From NCBI GenBank assembly GCA_036971475.1, contig JBAIZL010000002.1:333814320-333878319 (forward strand): a stretch of 64,000 nucleotides of DNA, read 5' to 3'. The notes under the pieces are model-generated. The model worked only from the letters and a program-made list of their open reading frames with translations. It did no database searches and had not been told where the DNA came from. The stretch is from Prosapia bicincta. Its lineage: Eukaryota > Arthropoda > Insecta > Hemiptera > Cercopidae. A program made the position numbers and the translations under genes. Positions within the stretch are counted from its first letter, which is position 1. Each line of letters opens with the position of its first letter. Positions 33,365 to 44,233 of the stretch are shown piece by piece.

Positions 33365-36300
33365 CTGAAAATAGTACAGAAAATCAATTTACATCTGCAA
33401 TAACATGAATGAAATAGTTTTAAAACATTATCAGTACAATGGTTAAAAAAATGAATTGTTTACATTTTAAAAGTTGGAAATTATCAGAAAAAAATTGACA
33501 ATGCTTAAGGGTTTATTCCAGGCAATTTAAATTTTTAATAACAATATGTAAAATACATTCCAAATTTTGTAATACTGTACATTGTATAGGTTTTTTGAAT
33601 TATTTCTATTGTTATCACTTGGCAAAAAAAACCACTACTTACTGACATTTTTCAGCAAACGGGTTTTGAACTAGATCAGTGTATTGTTCAATGCTCACAA
33701 TGATCTGATCTAGTTCACAGATTCAATAATCCATTGATCTAGTGCAAAATGCATCTGCTGAAAAATATCAGTAAATAGTGGTATTTTTGCCTACACATAT
33801 CAATAGTAATTATAAATTACAGAAAAGAGTATCTTTACCATCATTAGAAATGTTAAACTAGTTTATATATTCATCTAATTCTTTACTGAAATTTGAGCAG
33901 TTTGGTCAGGCGCTTTGATTCATCTTTGAGGACTTATGATTTTTTATAATAACTTATTGCTTATAGTTTCTTGTAATCTTATAATAATTGAATTTATTAT
34001 AGCATTTTGCAAGTTGTAATTGAGACATATTTGATAAAATTTGGTGAAAGTTTACTGTTTTCTACCACCTTCATTTTTCTTTTTTCACATATTGTTATTT
34101 TATAATACAGTCTTGAATAAATAAAAATTATTTAACAAGTTGGAAATCTTAAATCGTGCTTATTAACCCTTTGGACGCCAGCCGCTTGGGCCGCAGCCCA
34201 ACTCCTGACCGCCAGCCGTTCTGTCAGCGGTACTAGCGAGAACCGCCGAGGCCTGTTTGAATGTTTTTGCACCGGTTTACATTTCGCTCTGTGCTTTCGT
34301 TAGTTTTCATGCAAATGTAATGATTTTTTTTTTGTTTTATAGATAATTACATGGGCTTTCAACATTTAGTAATTAAAAAAGTGTTACTTGTACAACAACA
34401 TTATTGATAAATCAATAATGCCTAACAGAAAAAAAATTTATACAAAAAATCTACTTTAGATAAAAAATTAGGTAGTAAAAAAAATATGTTTATACATCGC
34501 ATAAGTTTTTATTCAATTTAGTAACTAAATATCATACTGTGTGCAAATTGTTACAACTCTACTACAAAAAATAGTTTGTCAAAAATGCATTTGTTGACAA
34601 GAGAAGTACTTGATTTTTTGGTGATTTTTTCATTCGGCTGGCAACCAAAAGCAAATATGTTTTGCGACAGTATTTTGTTTGTCCAACAGGCATTTTTTGC
34701 TTCAGGATAGGAGGTATTCCTTTTCTGTTTATTCGTAACATGCCTGTCAAATGAGTCATCTTCGAATACAAATCCTTGGCCAGTTGAAATGAGGTAAAAA
34801 AATTATCTACGAATACGTGAAATCCTTTATTCAAGTAGTTTTCCATGTCTAACAATTTCATAACGACAGTATACCCAAGTCCCTTGTTGACACTTCCATC
34901 ATTTTTATCTGTGTCTCTTTTGCCTTTGTAAAAAAAAAGGATAAACAGTAATGAGAAAACACTCATGAGTAACGATGTCGCGCTATATGAGAGCATGTGA
35001 CTTATCAGCTCTGCCCTCGATGACGACAAAAACAAATAGCTGAGCCTAGGTCACTGGTACTACCATTGTGAAAATTATTTTCCTGTAGTGTTAGTGACCT
35101 CAATGAAAGTATCTAAATACATCTTAAAAATAATGTTTTCCTGGCGGTCCGATTGATCGGACCTTGGCGGTTTTCGCCTTCACATCGTCGGTCCGATGAA
35201 TCGGACCGTGGCGGTTTTTGCCTACACATCGTTGGTCCGATAGATCGGACCGTGGCGTCCAAAGGGAAGTTGGAAAAAGTACAACCTAATCTAAGAAAAA
35301 TGAAACTATAAACAGAATACAACAGAAATTAATGTTAGCAGAAATAAAACACAAACATGATTTAAGATAAATCGATTAAATAAGAAATTACAACAGTTAG
35401 TTCTAGAAATAATTGTAACACATATTTTATAAAAGATTTCCCCAAACAACATTTGGTTTATAATTGGAGTAATGAAGAATTTGGTAAAGAGGAGTAAGAG
35501 GAAATAGAACTGTTAAACAAGGGTTTGAAATTAGGAATTGAAGACCGATGTAAAGATAAAGTGAAGTTATTAATCGACGTTGAAACAGCCTTAAAATTCC
35601 AAAATTAGGAAATAAAAAATATTGTTAGGACCAATATTAAAAAGAAATTAGTATACCAAATTACATCTCAGAAAATGTCAGAATAATAACAATTACTATG
35701 AAGTTATTCAGAATTTAAGGAAGAAAAATGTATTTTATTTAAAAGCGGATAAAAGTAACGCTATCATAGTTATGGATAGATTGAAATATAAAGAAATAGT
35801 AGAAGAAATCCTTAGAGTAGGACCGTATTCAACAATAAATCGAAATCCCATAGTAAAGTTTACTAGAAATATCAACAAAACTTTAAAAATTTGTAAAAGT
35901 TAGTGGATAGTGAGTAAAAAAAAAAATTAACTGTTTCAAAACCGTTATTATTGCGTTTGTATTGCTTACCAAAAGTCCATAAGAAGGAAGAAAAATGCGA
36001 CCAATAGTATCTGGAATTAATTCCCCAACATATTTAATTGCTAAGTGGTTCATACCACGCCTCCAACAGTTTGTTCCGCCCCCATCAATGGCAGTAAAAA
36101 ATACGTTTGAATTTGTTAATAAGGTTAAGGATTTATGTATTTCGTCTAATGAATACCTTGTTTCATTTGATGCTGTACCACTTTATCCAAATGTACCCAA
36201 AGATTAAAGTCAATTTGATAAAAATTTGGTTAGAAAATTCAGGATGTAGTAGAAATGAAGTAGATGAATATATTTCACTTATTAATTTATGTATGGTTCA

Positions 36301-39300
36301 AAATAGTTTCCAGTTTAATAAATTTTACATCCAGGAGAAAGGCACTGCTATGGGTAACCCTCTATCAAATTTTTTAGCCAACTTTTTTATGAGTTATTTC
36401 AAAATGAATGCTAAAAAGACCTTGGAATATTTCCCTAGAGTGTGGCTAAAATATGCAGATGATGTGTATGCAGTGTTTGACAATGAACAAAGCCTGAACA
36501 AGTTTTGTAACGCAATTAATGGGTTTTTTCGAAGTATAAAATTTAGGGTTGAAATAGAAAAAGAGGCATGTTTACCAATTTTAGATGTTCTAATATCAAG
36601 AATAAAAAATACTTTAAGTTTCAACGTTCATAGAAAACCAACACACAACAGCAGATTTATCACCAGTGATTCATTTCACAGTATCACACAAAAAAGAAGC
36701 GTTCAATTCTATGGTGCATCGTTTAATTAGTTTGCCCTTATCAAAAGAAAATTATAAAAGTGAGTTGAATTACATTTATAGTGTACCAAGGTTCAATACA
36801 GTAAAATGTTTATAGATGAAATCTACAAAAAGATGAAAAAAAAGACAATAAGAAATCAGAGAAGTATGTTAATAAAAGAAAAAAAGGAAAAGAAATGGGT
36901 AAAAATAACACACCTTACAACCTTTACCTAACACACCTTTACCTAAAAATTAGTAATTTGAATGTGACAATTGCCACTGCAAATAACCTAAAGATGTTAG
37001 GGAACCATAAAGACGCCATACCTAAAGAAAAGTCAGGAATCTACTGCCTGAAGTGTAGCAAGTGTCCTCTGAAATATATAGGTCAAACAAAAAGAAATAT
37101 TAACTAAGGCTAAAGAACATTTTTCCCACGTTAAATATAACGGACCAGAAAAATCTGCAATGGTGAAACATTGTTTAGCGGAAAAGCACGAATTTAAAGT
37201 AGATGGTATAACCATGTTAAAAAAACGTTGTTAAGTGTAGAGAATTGGATGTGTGGGAAACTTTGTATATTAATAGGAATTTTAAAAATATTGTAAATAA
37301 TGAATCAGGCCCTATTCAAAATTCTATATTAATTTAATTAGTGTGACACCACAAAATTTTATTGTAAGTTTTTTCGTTAAAATCTTGAAATAATAATAAA
37401 CTGAAATATTAATTATCTATTTTGTTTATATGTAATTATGTTGTATGGTTAAAAAGTTTAATGTAATTATTGAGGTAGGTATAAAATTTCTATTTGATGT
37501 ATCATGTTTAAAGTAGGGTTAATAACGGTTGTTTTGAAAGGTGGGCATAGCATGAATATAGAAGTGTAACCTTACTTTCACCTTAGTTGTAAATTAGAGG
37601 AGTTTTGTGTAGGTCTTTTATTTGTTTTAACATAACCCCACAAGGTAAGCTCAAAAAATATTTGTATAAATCCTAAAATATTGAAAGCATGTAATGTATT
37701 CACAATTTATTTAATGCCTGTAACAATGATGCCTATTTAAATTTAATTACATTATGGATCAATTTTGGTTAAGTTAGGTTCTGGCTCTGTTGTTCGGATA
37801 AGCGAAGTTTATTGCATTAATTTTAATTTGTAGAAAAATGTTAATATGATGAATACAAAAAATACATTTTTAATTTTTTCTTAAATTTCTCTTATCTAAA
37901 TTTCATATTTCTGTACCATAAGATTACTATTTCAACCTGATTTTTTAATAGTTATAAATGAAATTGGTATAAACCTTTTTTTGAAACTTTTCATTCAAAT
38001 TTGTAACAAAAAGCCAGGAAATAATTTTATGCAGAATTATTGATGTACTGTTATTACTTTTGGGAAATTTTGGACTCTTTGTGAAAAAATATGTACTTTG
38101 TTTCCTTCTCTGGAGTACTCTATAGCAGGAGTTCCCAGCGTTCTAGCAATTGCGTACCACCTTTACCATTCCCATGGGAACATTCTAAGCAAAATTTTCC
38201 TACAAAACATAGAAAACACCAATATTGCAAACAATACACACGCACATAAAATCATTTACAGACACAGATACGTCGATGATATCACTACATTATACAGAGC
38301 CAACACCTGACAATGCAAAAAAACTCCTCACCAATTCAACTCAGAGATTGAAACCAACCGATCCCTAAACTTCCTTGCCCTCACCATAAAAAAGCCACAC
38401 GCAAAAACACAGCTTCAACATTTACAGGTAACTGACAACAACAGACACACTTATCCACAACACCTTAAACCACCCTATCCAACACAAACATGCTGTCTTT
38501 AGATCCATGCTCCACAGACTCAAAGAAGTACCAATTACCACAGAAAACATAAACAAAGAACTAGACACCATTAAATATTTGGTGGTATACTTCCTACTGT
38601 ATAAATATGGAAGTGTAACCTTACTTTCATCCTAAATGTAAGTTAGAGTTTGTAGTAGCAACACTCACTGATGATGATGAATTTTTCATTAAAACACGTA
38701 TGAGTCAATAAATGATTCATTTGTGAGATTTGTGTTTTTATTTCTTTTTTTGTTTCTTTATAAAACAAACTAATTTTATACACCAGTAAATAATTATATA
38801 ATTAACTTACAATGTGCAACAAAGTATCTGATTATGATAGGTTGGTTAGTAAAAAATAATCTTAACGATTTCATTAAATGGGGGTTAGCATTTACTTGAG
38901 ATATTGACAATTTAATTTATTTTGTAACAAAATTTATTTAAACTATATATGCTCATGTCATTTTAAATAATGATGTAAAAAAACACTTGTAAAAATGCTA
39001 CACTTGCCTACATTAGCACTTACTTTTATAATTCTTGAGAATGGCCATTTCGGGAGATATACCCCATTGTCGACTCAGACCAACTATCCATCGATACCTC
39101 AACATACGCCTCAAAGTAAAAAATGTCAAACATTTTTACAAGTGTTTTTAGTTAAAAACTAATAGTTCGCGTGAAGATGGAATCAACTAATATATAAAAT
39201 ACTTGTTGGTAAAAGCGGGAATGCATCAAAAGAAGAAAATGAATTTTCCATATAATTCGCCAATACAGGTCATGGAAAATAAAGAAATGTAAAGACTTGA

Positions 39301-42300
39301 ATAAATTGACAAACCTCAATACCAATGTTCACATGTTCTCAAATCCAGTTAGAATAACTAAAAATATGGCAAATACAAAGTTGTAACGTTTTGAACATCC
39401 AACTACTGTATACATGTGTTTTCTGTCATCTTCAATACTACACAATTCATAAATAGCTAAAAGAAGCAGATTACTATTAATATATCATAAATTGAACTTT
39501 ATTATATACAAAGATTAATAAAAAAAACCTTACAATGAGTCTTTAAAAAGGGCCGAGATACATGGAAGTTAAGGTAAGCTTATAAATTCATTCACTTTAA
39601 ATTATTTGATTAAATCTTCACTTAATAGTGTTACTTTTGGAGTAAAAACATTTGAACATAAAATATGTTATACTTGCTTATAGTAGCACTTAATCTTTTG
39701 TATTAATTGGTTCCATTTTCACATGAGCTATTAGTTTTTAACTAAAACACTTGTAAATATGTTACACTTGGCTATTGTAGCACGATGAGTCCCATTGTCA
39801 ACTGAGACTGTAACTGACCTCATGGTTTTTTGTAGGTTAAGGTGAAGGTGGGATATTAGGGTGGGGATGTAGGTGAATTTTGATGAGTTATGAAGGCAAA
39901 CATTTCAAACTACTCCCTAAACACATACTCAACACCCAACTACTTTATAACTCACATGCACTTTTTGACATCATAACCCCCAATACTAACCAAAATAAAC
40001 CTATATCCCCACTCTAATATCCCACCTCCACCTTAACTTACAAAAAACCAGGTCAGTTGCAGTCTGAGTTGACATTGGGACATATCTCCTGAAACAGCCT
40101 TCCTCAACAATTATAAAAGTTAGGCAAGAGCAACATATTTACAAGTGTTTTTAGTTAATTTTTTGATTATTGAGAAAGGCCTTTTCAGGAGATGAGTCCC
40201 ATTGTCAACTCACGTCATAACTGACCACTTGGTTAGTTAACCTAAATAACAAAGAGGTCAGTTACAGGTTGAGTTGAAAATAAGAAACTTTAATGAGATT
40301 TTATTTAGTACAAAGAATGAAATAAGTCCCAAAATTGATATATTATTCCAACACAGCTTACATCTTAGCCTCTTTAGACATTCATGAAAATGTGCATACT
40401 TACATTTTAATCATTATTTGTTGTTTTTTATATTAAAAATTAATTAATTCTTTTTTGGAATATGTTGTTTATCAACATATGTGAACAAAAATTGAAGGTG
40501 GTAACAAAAATAATTGACTTTTTATTGAATACATTTTATACAAAACATAACAGTCATTAATTGAGTTTTATACAAAATAAAAAATTAAGATATATATATA
40601 TATATCCTCAAATGGTTTTGAGAACAAAACAGCTTACAACCAGTGTCTTTGGAGCTTCATGAAATTTTGTACACTTTTTCTAGTCTAAAAAGTGAGTTAC
40701 ATTTCGTCATAAAAAATTATAAGTTTACTAAATTCAACACTTAAATTGTCAAACAATTAAACTAATTAATCACTTAAACAATAGTTTATGACTATCCGAA
40801 CTTTTTATTTAGTAAATTTGTTAAAACTTACTGAGACAGAACGCTTTCGATCGCTATGTGCCGATCTTCATCAGTGTCTCTCAAGAATTAAACTAAAGAA
40901 AATGAATGTAGTAAACTTTTAACCGCTTCTTTAAAATAATACGATATCCACTTCAACTATTACTTTTTAAACTTTTGGACAAAAGTAAATTATTGGATAT
41001 CTAAATACCAATGATATTGCAATATAAAGGTTATACTAGGCAGTATAAAAAGTACTGCCTAGTGTGTATAAAGCGGCACAATATTTTCAAGAACACACAA
41101 AATATTTTCCTCAAAATTACACTCTAAATTTTCAAAACCCATTACATAATAAAATGTTTTAATATGTTAATACCCAATACATTGTTGCATTACGGCATAA
41201 AATGAAAATCTACTAGTAAACGTCTCAGACCAACTAGTTGGTTTATGTTACAAAACTGTATATTTTCTAACCAAACCTAACACAAACATATATTAAGTTT
41301 TTATTTATTTTTAGGGCTTGAATTATTTTTTTAATAAATTGCAATGTGCGTATAACTTAGTGGTTTTGCATAACAGACTTTGGGCTTATAAAGTTTCGTA
41401 CGTGATAATTACGTATTTTTCTCAAATACAGTCGAACCTCCAGATAACAAAATCCTCTATATAATGAATTTTTACCTGGTCCCATGACATTTTAGAAGTT
41501 ATACTGCTTATTTACCTCTATGTAACGAATTTCGGACCTCTCAATAATGAAGTTTTTTCTTCACTTCAACCGAAGAAATGTAGTGTTGTATAGGCAGCTC
41601 ACAATGTCATTTCCAAGAAATTGTTTATTTTCAGCAGGGAGTTCAACAAAACCAAGAATGGTAGGCAAAACAACATGTCGGCAATTGGTTATAGTTCGGG
41701 TTATAGTTATCGGTTATAGTTCGGTTCAGTTAAGAATGCAGTGACTCATCGGTTAGGAATTCTAAGAGCTCAGCATTTATAGATAGGCCTACTGTACAGG
41801 CCTACAGTACATTCCCATCCTCCCACCATTTTCTTTTATCACTTATTTCAATGTTGCAGTATCATTAGGACACTGTGGCTTTAACGCAAGTAACGGTTGG
41901 AAAAGGAAAATTGCACTTTTCATCGACAACTGCCCTGCACATCCGCATGACATCAATTCCAAACTGAAGAGTCTCAATGTGTTTTTCTTTCCACCAAATG
42001 TTACATCGATACTTCAATCACTCGATCAGGAAGTAATAAAAAATTTAAAGCTACACTACAGAAAAAGAATTTTAAAAAAGATTGTGACTAAGTTTTCATA
42101 AGCATTAGATAACTTATCATAATAGCCTATGAGTAGACCCTATGAAAAATATTGAATATGGATATTTAATACATACAATGAAGAAACATTCTGAAAACAT
42201 CAATAAAACATTTTTAACAACTTAAATTTCAAATAAATTGAGACATTATAAAACATTATCCTATATTAACATTGGCCTATTACACTAACTACGCTCGAGA

Positions 42301-43969
42301 TATTATACTGTATCCCTTTTATTACCGTACATACGTAGTGCGATATGCGTACTGCGGTAAGATCAGTAAGATTGGGTGGGAGCATTCTTGACAACACAAC
42401 CTCTCTATAACGAATATATCTCTACAATGAATTTTTTCTCTGGATAATCGACTTCATTATACAGAGGTTCGACTGTATATTCATTTTTTGGGTGTCAGCA
42501 TATTATTTTACTATTGTGTTAAATGATATCATGACTGCTATTACAACTACAAATATGTAAGAAACAATTCATACATATGCAGAAAGCAAAACAACTCAAA
42601 TCTGAAAATATATATTTTTAAAATTATTCAATGTTTCGACAGCCAAACTCTTTACATCATGACGGTGAAGTAGCAGTTTAGGTATTTATTTCATGTAATA
42701 AATTATAGAAATGAGAGGTGTGTAAATTTTCAGAGTAATATTTGCTATTTTGTTTGTGGAATAGTAACTACAAGTGTTTGTACCTTAATATTGCAAAAAT
42801 ATAAGATGTGTGTGAAAGTTTTATAATTCTATATATCTGTGCCAGGTAAAATGTGGTTGTAATAGTCCTTTGATAAATAACTTTTTTACAAAGTTGAATT
42901 TTTGTTAATTTTTTGGGAGTGAACAGCAAGTTTAATTACATTTTGCAAGTTACCACATCAAAAAAATAAAGCCAAAATTAATTAGTAATCTGAGTGTACC
43001 TTAAAGGGAAGAATTGCTATTTTACACAATTTTTAATTTTTGTGGCATGAGCAGAAGTTTTGTATTTTTTTTTTTTTTTTGTATTTGTGATGACTTTCTA
43101 TATCACCAGGTACAATTTTATTTGCTGAAATCAATTACATGGAAACGGGAAATAAATACTAAATTTTATACTGCCATCTAGTTCCGTACAATATTTACAT
43201 AAGAATAATCTAATAGAATTAATAAACCAACCAAAATTATAGGTAAAATTTACTTTTCAACTTTATAGGCTACTACAATTAACCTAAACTCCACAAATGA
43301 TCACACTAGGCCATATACCTTAAAGAATTAAAAATGATAGGGGCACAACTAATGATTAACAAAGAAGTCAGAATATAAAACACTACTGAGAAAAATTATT
43401 GTAAAATTTGTATAACTGAATAACTTATTGTGATTAAAAGCAATATCAATAAAATGATTGAATCTATTCAAATATTCCAGTCTTCTTGATGTTATGTCTA
43501 CACCATAATCTTATTTTTTTCTGTTTCTGACGACTTTCCACAATGCATGCCAGGTATTATTTTTGTTTACAATATCGATGATGATTATGGCATTGTTGGA
43601 ATTTACCATAAACTGATAAAAAATAATGATGTGACACAAAAAACGAAAAAATATCAATGAAAATAGCCTTTTGACATTTCCACATAAATATCTAGCTGTT
43701 TTACGAATGTAAACATTTACGAAAATAATACAGTTTATAAAAAAACACAAGGAAATTATCTTATCTCACTCACCAGCAACCTTGGCTTTAACTATTGCTC
43801 TTGCTTCTGCTTTCATCCTTTCTTTACATAACTGATCATCCAAATCAGGATGCCGATATCGTTTAATAAATCGTTCTTTGACAATCGCTGGTTTCCCCAG
43901 GTAAATTCCTTTATATAACTTGCCTTCAGCCCCCTGTTTATATGTAACAAAATTAGAAACCAGATCCAT
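32886..43969 (-). CDS. Prpk: KEOPS protein kinase Prpk / TP53RK / Bud32
   Basis: Two coding exons, 43969-43774 and 33364-32886, joined at phase 1, giving 224 aa. Exon 1 holds the N-lobe: QGAEGKLYKG (nucleotide-binding strand) and IVKERFIKRYRHP (ATP-contacting Lys plus the Bud32-specific KRYRHP). Exon 2 holds the catalytic loop HGDLTTSNM (Asp135, Asn140), the IDFGLS metal-binding Asp153, and the basic C-terminal tail RARGRKRTMVG conserved in Bud32. Bud32 is the kinase/ATPase of the KEOPS complex (with Kae1/OSGEP), which makes t6A37 on tRNAs. The small size without a full C-lobe is normal for the family. The 10.4-kb intron is filled with transposons. No disabling change seen. Confidence 0.95.
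33621..33790. repeat. Small TIR element (family C), copy 1
   Basis: Terminal inverted repeats of about 36 bp: the left has ACTTACTGACATTTTTCAGC and the right has GCTGAAAAATATCAGTAAAT. It is 170 bp, in the Prpk intron. A related copy is at 56110-56282. Confidence 0.7.
34562..34990 (-). pseudogene. piggyBac transposase fragment
   Basis: The minus-strand frame 34562-35035 contains GLGYTVVMKLLDMENYLNKG, then VFVDNFFTSFQLAKDLY and THLTGMLRINRKGIPP. These are core motifs of the DDE_Tnp_1_7 domain (the DNFFTS motif carries a catalytic Asp). The first 40 or so codons of the open frame and its very end are not piggyBac-like, so the piece is internally deleted and frame-disrupted. Confidence 0.85.
35146..35251. 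repeat. Three 18-bp palindromes at 44-bp period
   Basis: GGTCCGAT-TG-ATCGGACC (35146-35163), GGTCCGAT-GA-ATCGGACC (35190-35207) and GGTCCGAT-AG-ATCGGACC (35234-35251), spaced exactly 44 bp apart and immediately inside the right piggyBac terminus. The half-site is invariant and only the two centre bases differ. Likely subterminal protein-binding sites; function is inferred. Confidence 0.85.
35995..36730 (+). pseudogene. Penelope-like reverse transcriptase relic
   Basis: Two overlapping frames (35995-36207 and 36107-36730). RPIVSGINSPTYLIAKW and YLVSFDAVPLYPNVP (with the first catalytic Asp) are followed after a frameshift by EKGTAMGNPLSNFLANFFM, WLKYADDVYAVF (the catalytic YADD box) and LPILDVLISR. 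The order and spacing are those of Penelope-type RT. Confidence 0.88.
36895..37240 (+). pseudogene. Penelope-like GIY-YIG endonuclease relic
   Basis: The frame 36895-37107 ends KSGIYCLKCSKCPLKYIGQT, with GIY and YIG motifs and a CxxC-type Cys pair. The rest of the domain (KAKEHFSH...GPEKSAMVKHCL) continues in another frame to about 37240. Confidence 0.85.
38098..38740 (+). mobile_element. Penelope-like element fragment (family 2)
   Basis: The frame 38098-38310 contains GNILSKIFLQNIENT and YRHRYVDDITTLY (a YVDD catalytic box). Further pieces (SEIETNRSLNFLALTI) lie in other frames. It resembles the element at 48720 closely (SEIFLQHIENT there) and differs from the YADD family at 35420. The 3' part has a degraded tail. 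Prpk intron. Confidence 0.75.
38990..39190. repeat. Family A foldback fragment
   Basis: Contains the arm start CACTTGCCTACATTAGCACT and GGCCATTTCGGGAGATAT, with a terminal tail GTGAAGATGGAATCAAC near 39171. The central palindrome is lost. Confidence 0.65.
39660..40290. repeat. Nested or compound family A foldback copies
   Basis: Both arm types are present in diverged form (GCTTATAGTAGCACTTAATC near 39677; GGTTAAGGTGAAGGTGGGAT near 39835 with an inverted partner near 40020). A second left arm with GGAGATGAGTCCCATTGTCA starts near 40190. I read it as one element inserted into or duplicated within another. Confidence 0.6.
40390..40600. repeat. Dispersed repeat, copy 1 (partner 46600-46790)
   Basis: Shares TTAATCATTATTTGTTG-type sequence, ATTGAAGGTGGT and TTTTATACAAAACATAA with 46600-46790, same orientation. 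The element type is unknown. Both copies sit next to family A foldback fragments. Confidence 0.6.
40765..40895 (-). mobile_element. Penelope-like element 3' end fragment
   Basis: Minus-strand terminal block: CACTTAAACAATAGTTTATG at its end, the stem-loop sequence CGATCGCTATGTGCCGATC, and CTTCATCAGTGT. It matches the 3' ends at 55330-55430 and 27838. Confidence 0.75.
41429..42475 (+). mobile_element. Tigger/pogo element, internally deleted
   Basis: 1,047 bp with termini CAGTCGAACCTCCAGATAAC (left) and the inverted CAGTCGAACCTCTGTATAAT (right), flanked by TA on both sides (41427-41428, 42476-42477). It holds a fragment of DDE transposase. The termini differ from those of the other Tigger copies here, so it is a separate family. 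Prpk intron. Confidence 0.88.
41900..42100 (+). pseudogene. Tigger transposase fragment
   Basis: Plus-strand reading: IALFIDNCPAHPHDINSKLK, with the catalytic Asp of the DNCPAHP motif, then FFFPPNVTSILQSLDQEVIK and LKLHYRKRILKK. The conserved QPLDQG is seen as QSLDQE. N- and C-terminal parts are missing. Confidence 0.85.
42476..43773. other. Prpk intron sequence, mostly unassigned
   Basis: AT-rich intron part. The only repeat noticed is a short match at 43655-43690 to the inverted repeat at 25786-25815. Confidence 0.4.
43774..43969 (-). CDS. Prpk: Prpk coding exon 1
   Basis: Encodes residues 1-65 and the first base of codon 66, with a GTGAGT donor after AAGGTTGCTG. It starts MDLVSNFVTYKQGAEGK. 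The ATG lies 206 bp from the divergent ZCCHC4 start. Confidence 0.94.
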
Positions 43970-44175
43970 TGTTTATCGTTTCTTTTTATAAACAAGCAAA
44001 CTTTTTGAAATTTAAAGGACATGGATCACATACAACAGCTGTTTCACCTTTCATCTGTTCCTTTTCTGTGTTATTTGTTATTTGCATTCTGTCCTCGTTA
44101 TTGGGTGATTCATATGGAATATGTGTCAGATTTTATAATGTAAATACTTTACATTGTTCTTTACATTTTTGAATA
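43970..44175. promoter_or_regulatory. Putative bidirectional promoter, Prpk / ZCCHC4
   Basis: The 206 bp between the divergent start codons of Prpk (minus) and ZCCHC4 (plus) must hold both 5' UTRs and core promoters, unless upstream non-coding exons exist. No TATA box is evident on either strand. Both genes are housekeeping RNA-modification genes, which fits a shared promoter. Confidence 0.6.
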
Positions 44176-44233
44176 ATGTCTATCATAAAAGTTATTTGTA
44201 AAGATTTAGAAAACAACCCAGAATGCCCTCATG
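44176..44233 (+). CDS. ZCCHC4: ZCCHC4 coding exon 1
   Basis: Encodes MSIIKVICKDLENNPECPH plus one base, then a GTAAAT donor. It is too short to be found as an open frame. Supported by the exact phase fit and conserved CPHG at the junction with the exon 11.5 kb away. Confidence 0.85.

Larger units (their letters stand above)
34167..35266. mobile_element. piggyBac-type deletion derivative
   Basis: 1,100 bp bounded by perfect 14-bp inverted termini CCCTTTGGACGCCA (34167-34180 and 35253-35266). The left flank is TTAA, the piggyBac target; the right flank is AAGT, so one copy of the duplication has mutated. Inside is a minus-strand remnant of piggyBac transposase. The right subterminal zone carries three 18-bp palindromes. 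It lies in the Prpk intron. It lacks most of the transposase and cannot be autonomous. Confidence 0.88.
35420..37340 (+). mobile_element. Penelope-like element, decayed (family 1)
   Basis: Plus-strand relic with the expected order. The N-terminal part carries several stops and leads into LRLYCLPKVHKKEEK; then reverse transcriptase, then a GIY-YIG endonuclease region. Penelope-like elements are the retroelements that combine these two domains. Frameshifts and stops show it is inactive. It lies in the Prpk intron on the opposite strand. Confidence 0.85.
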
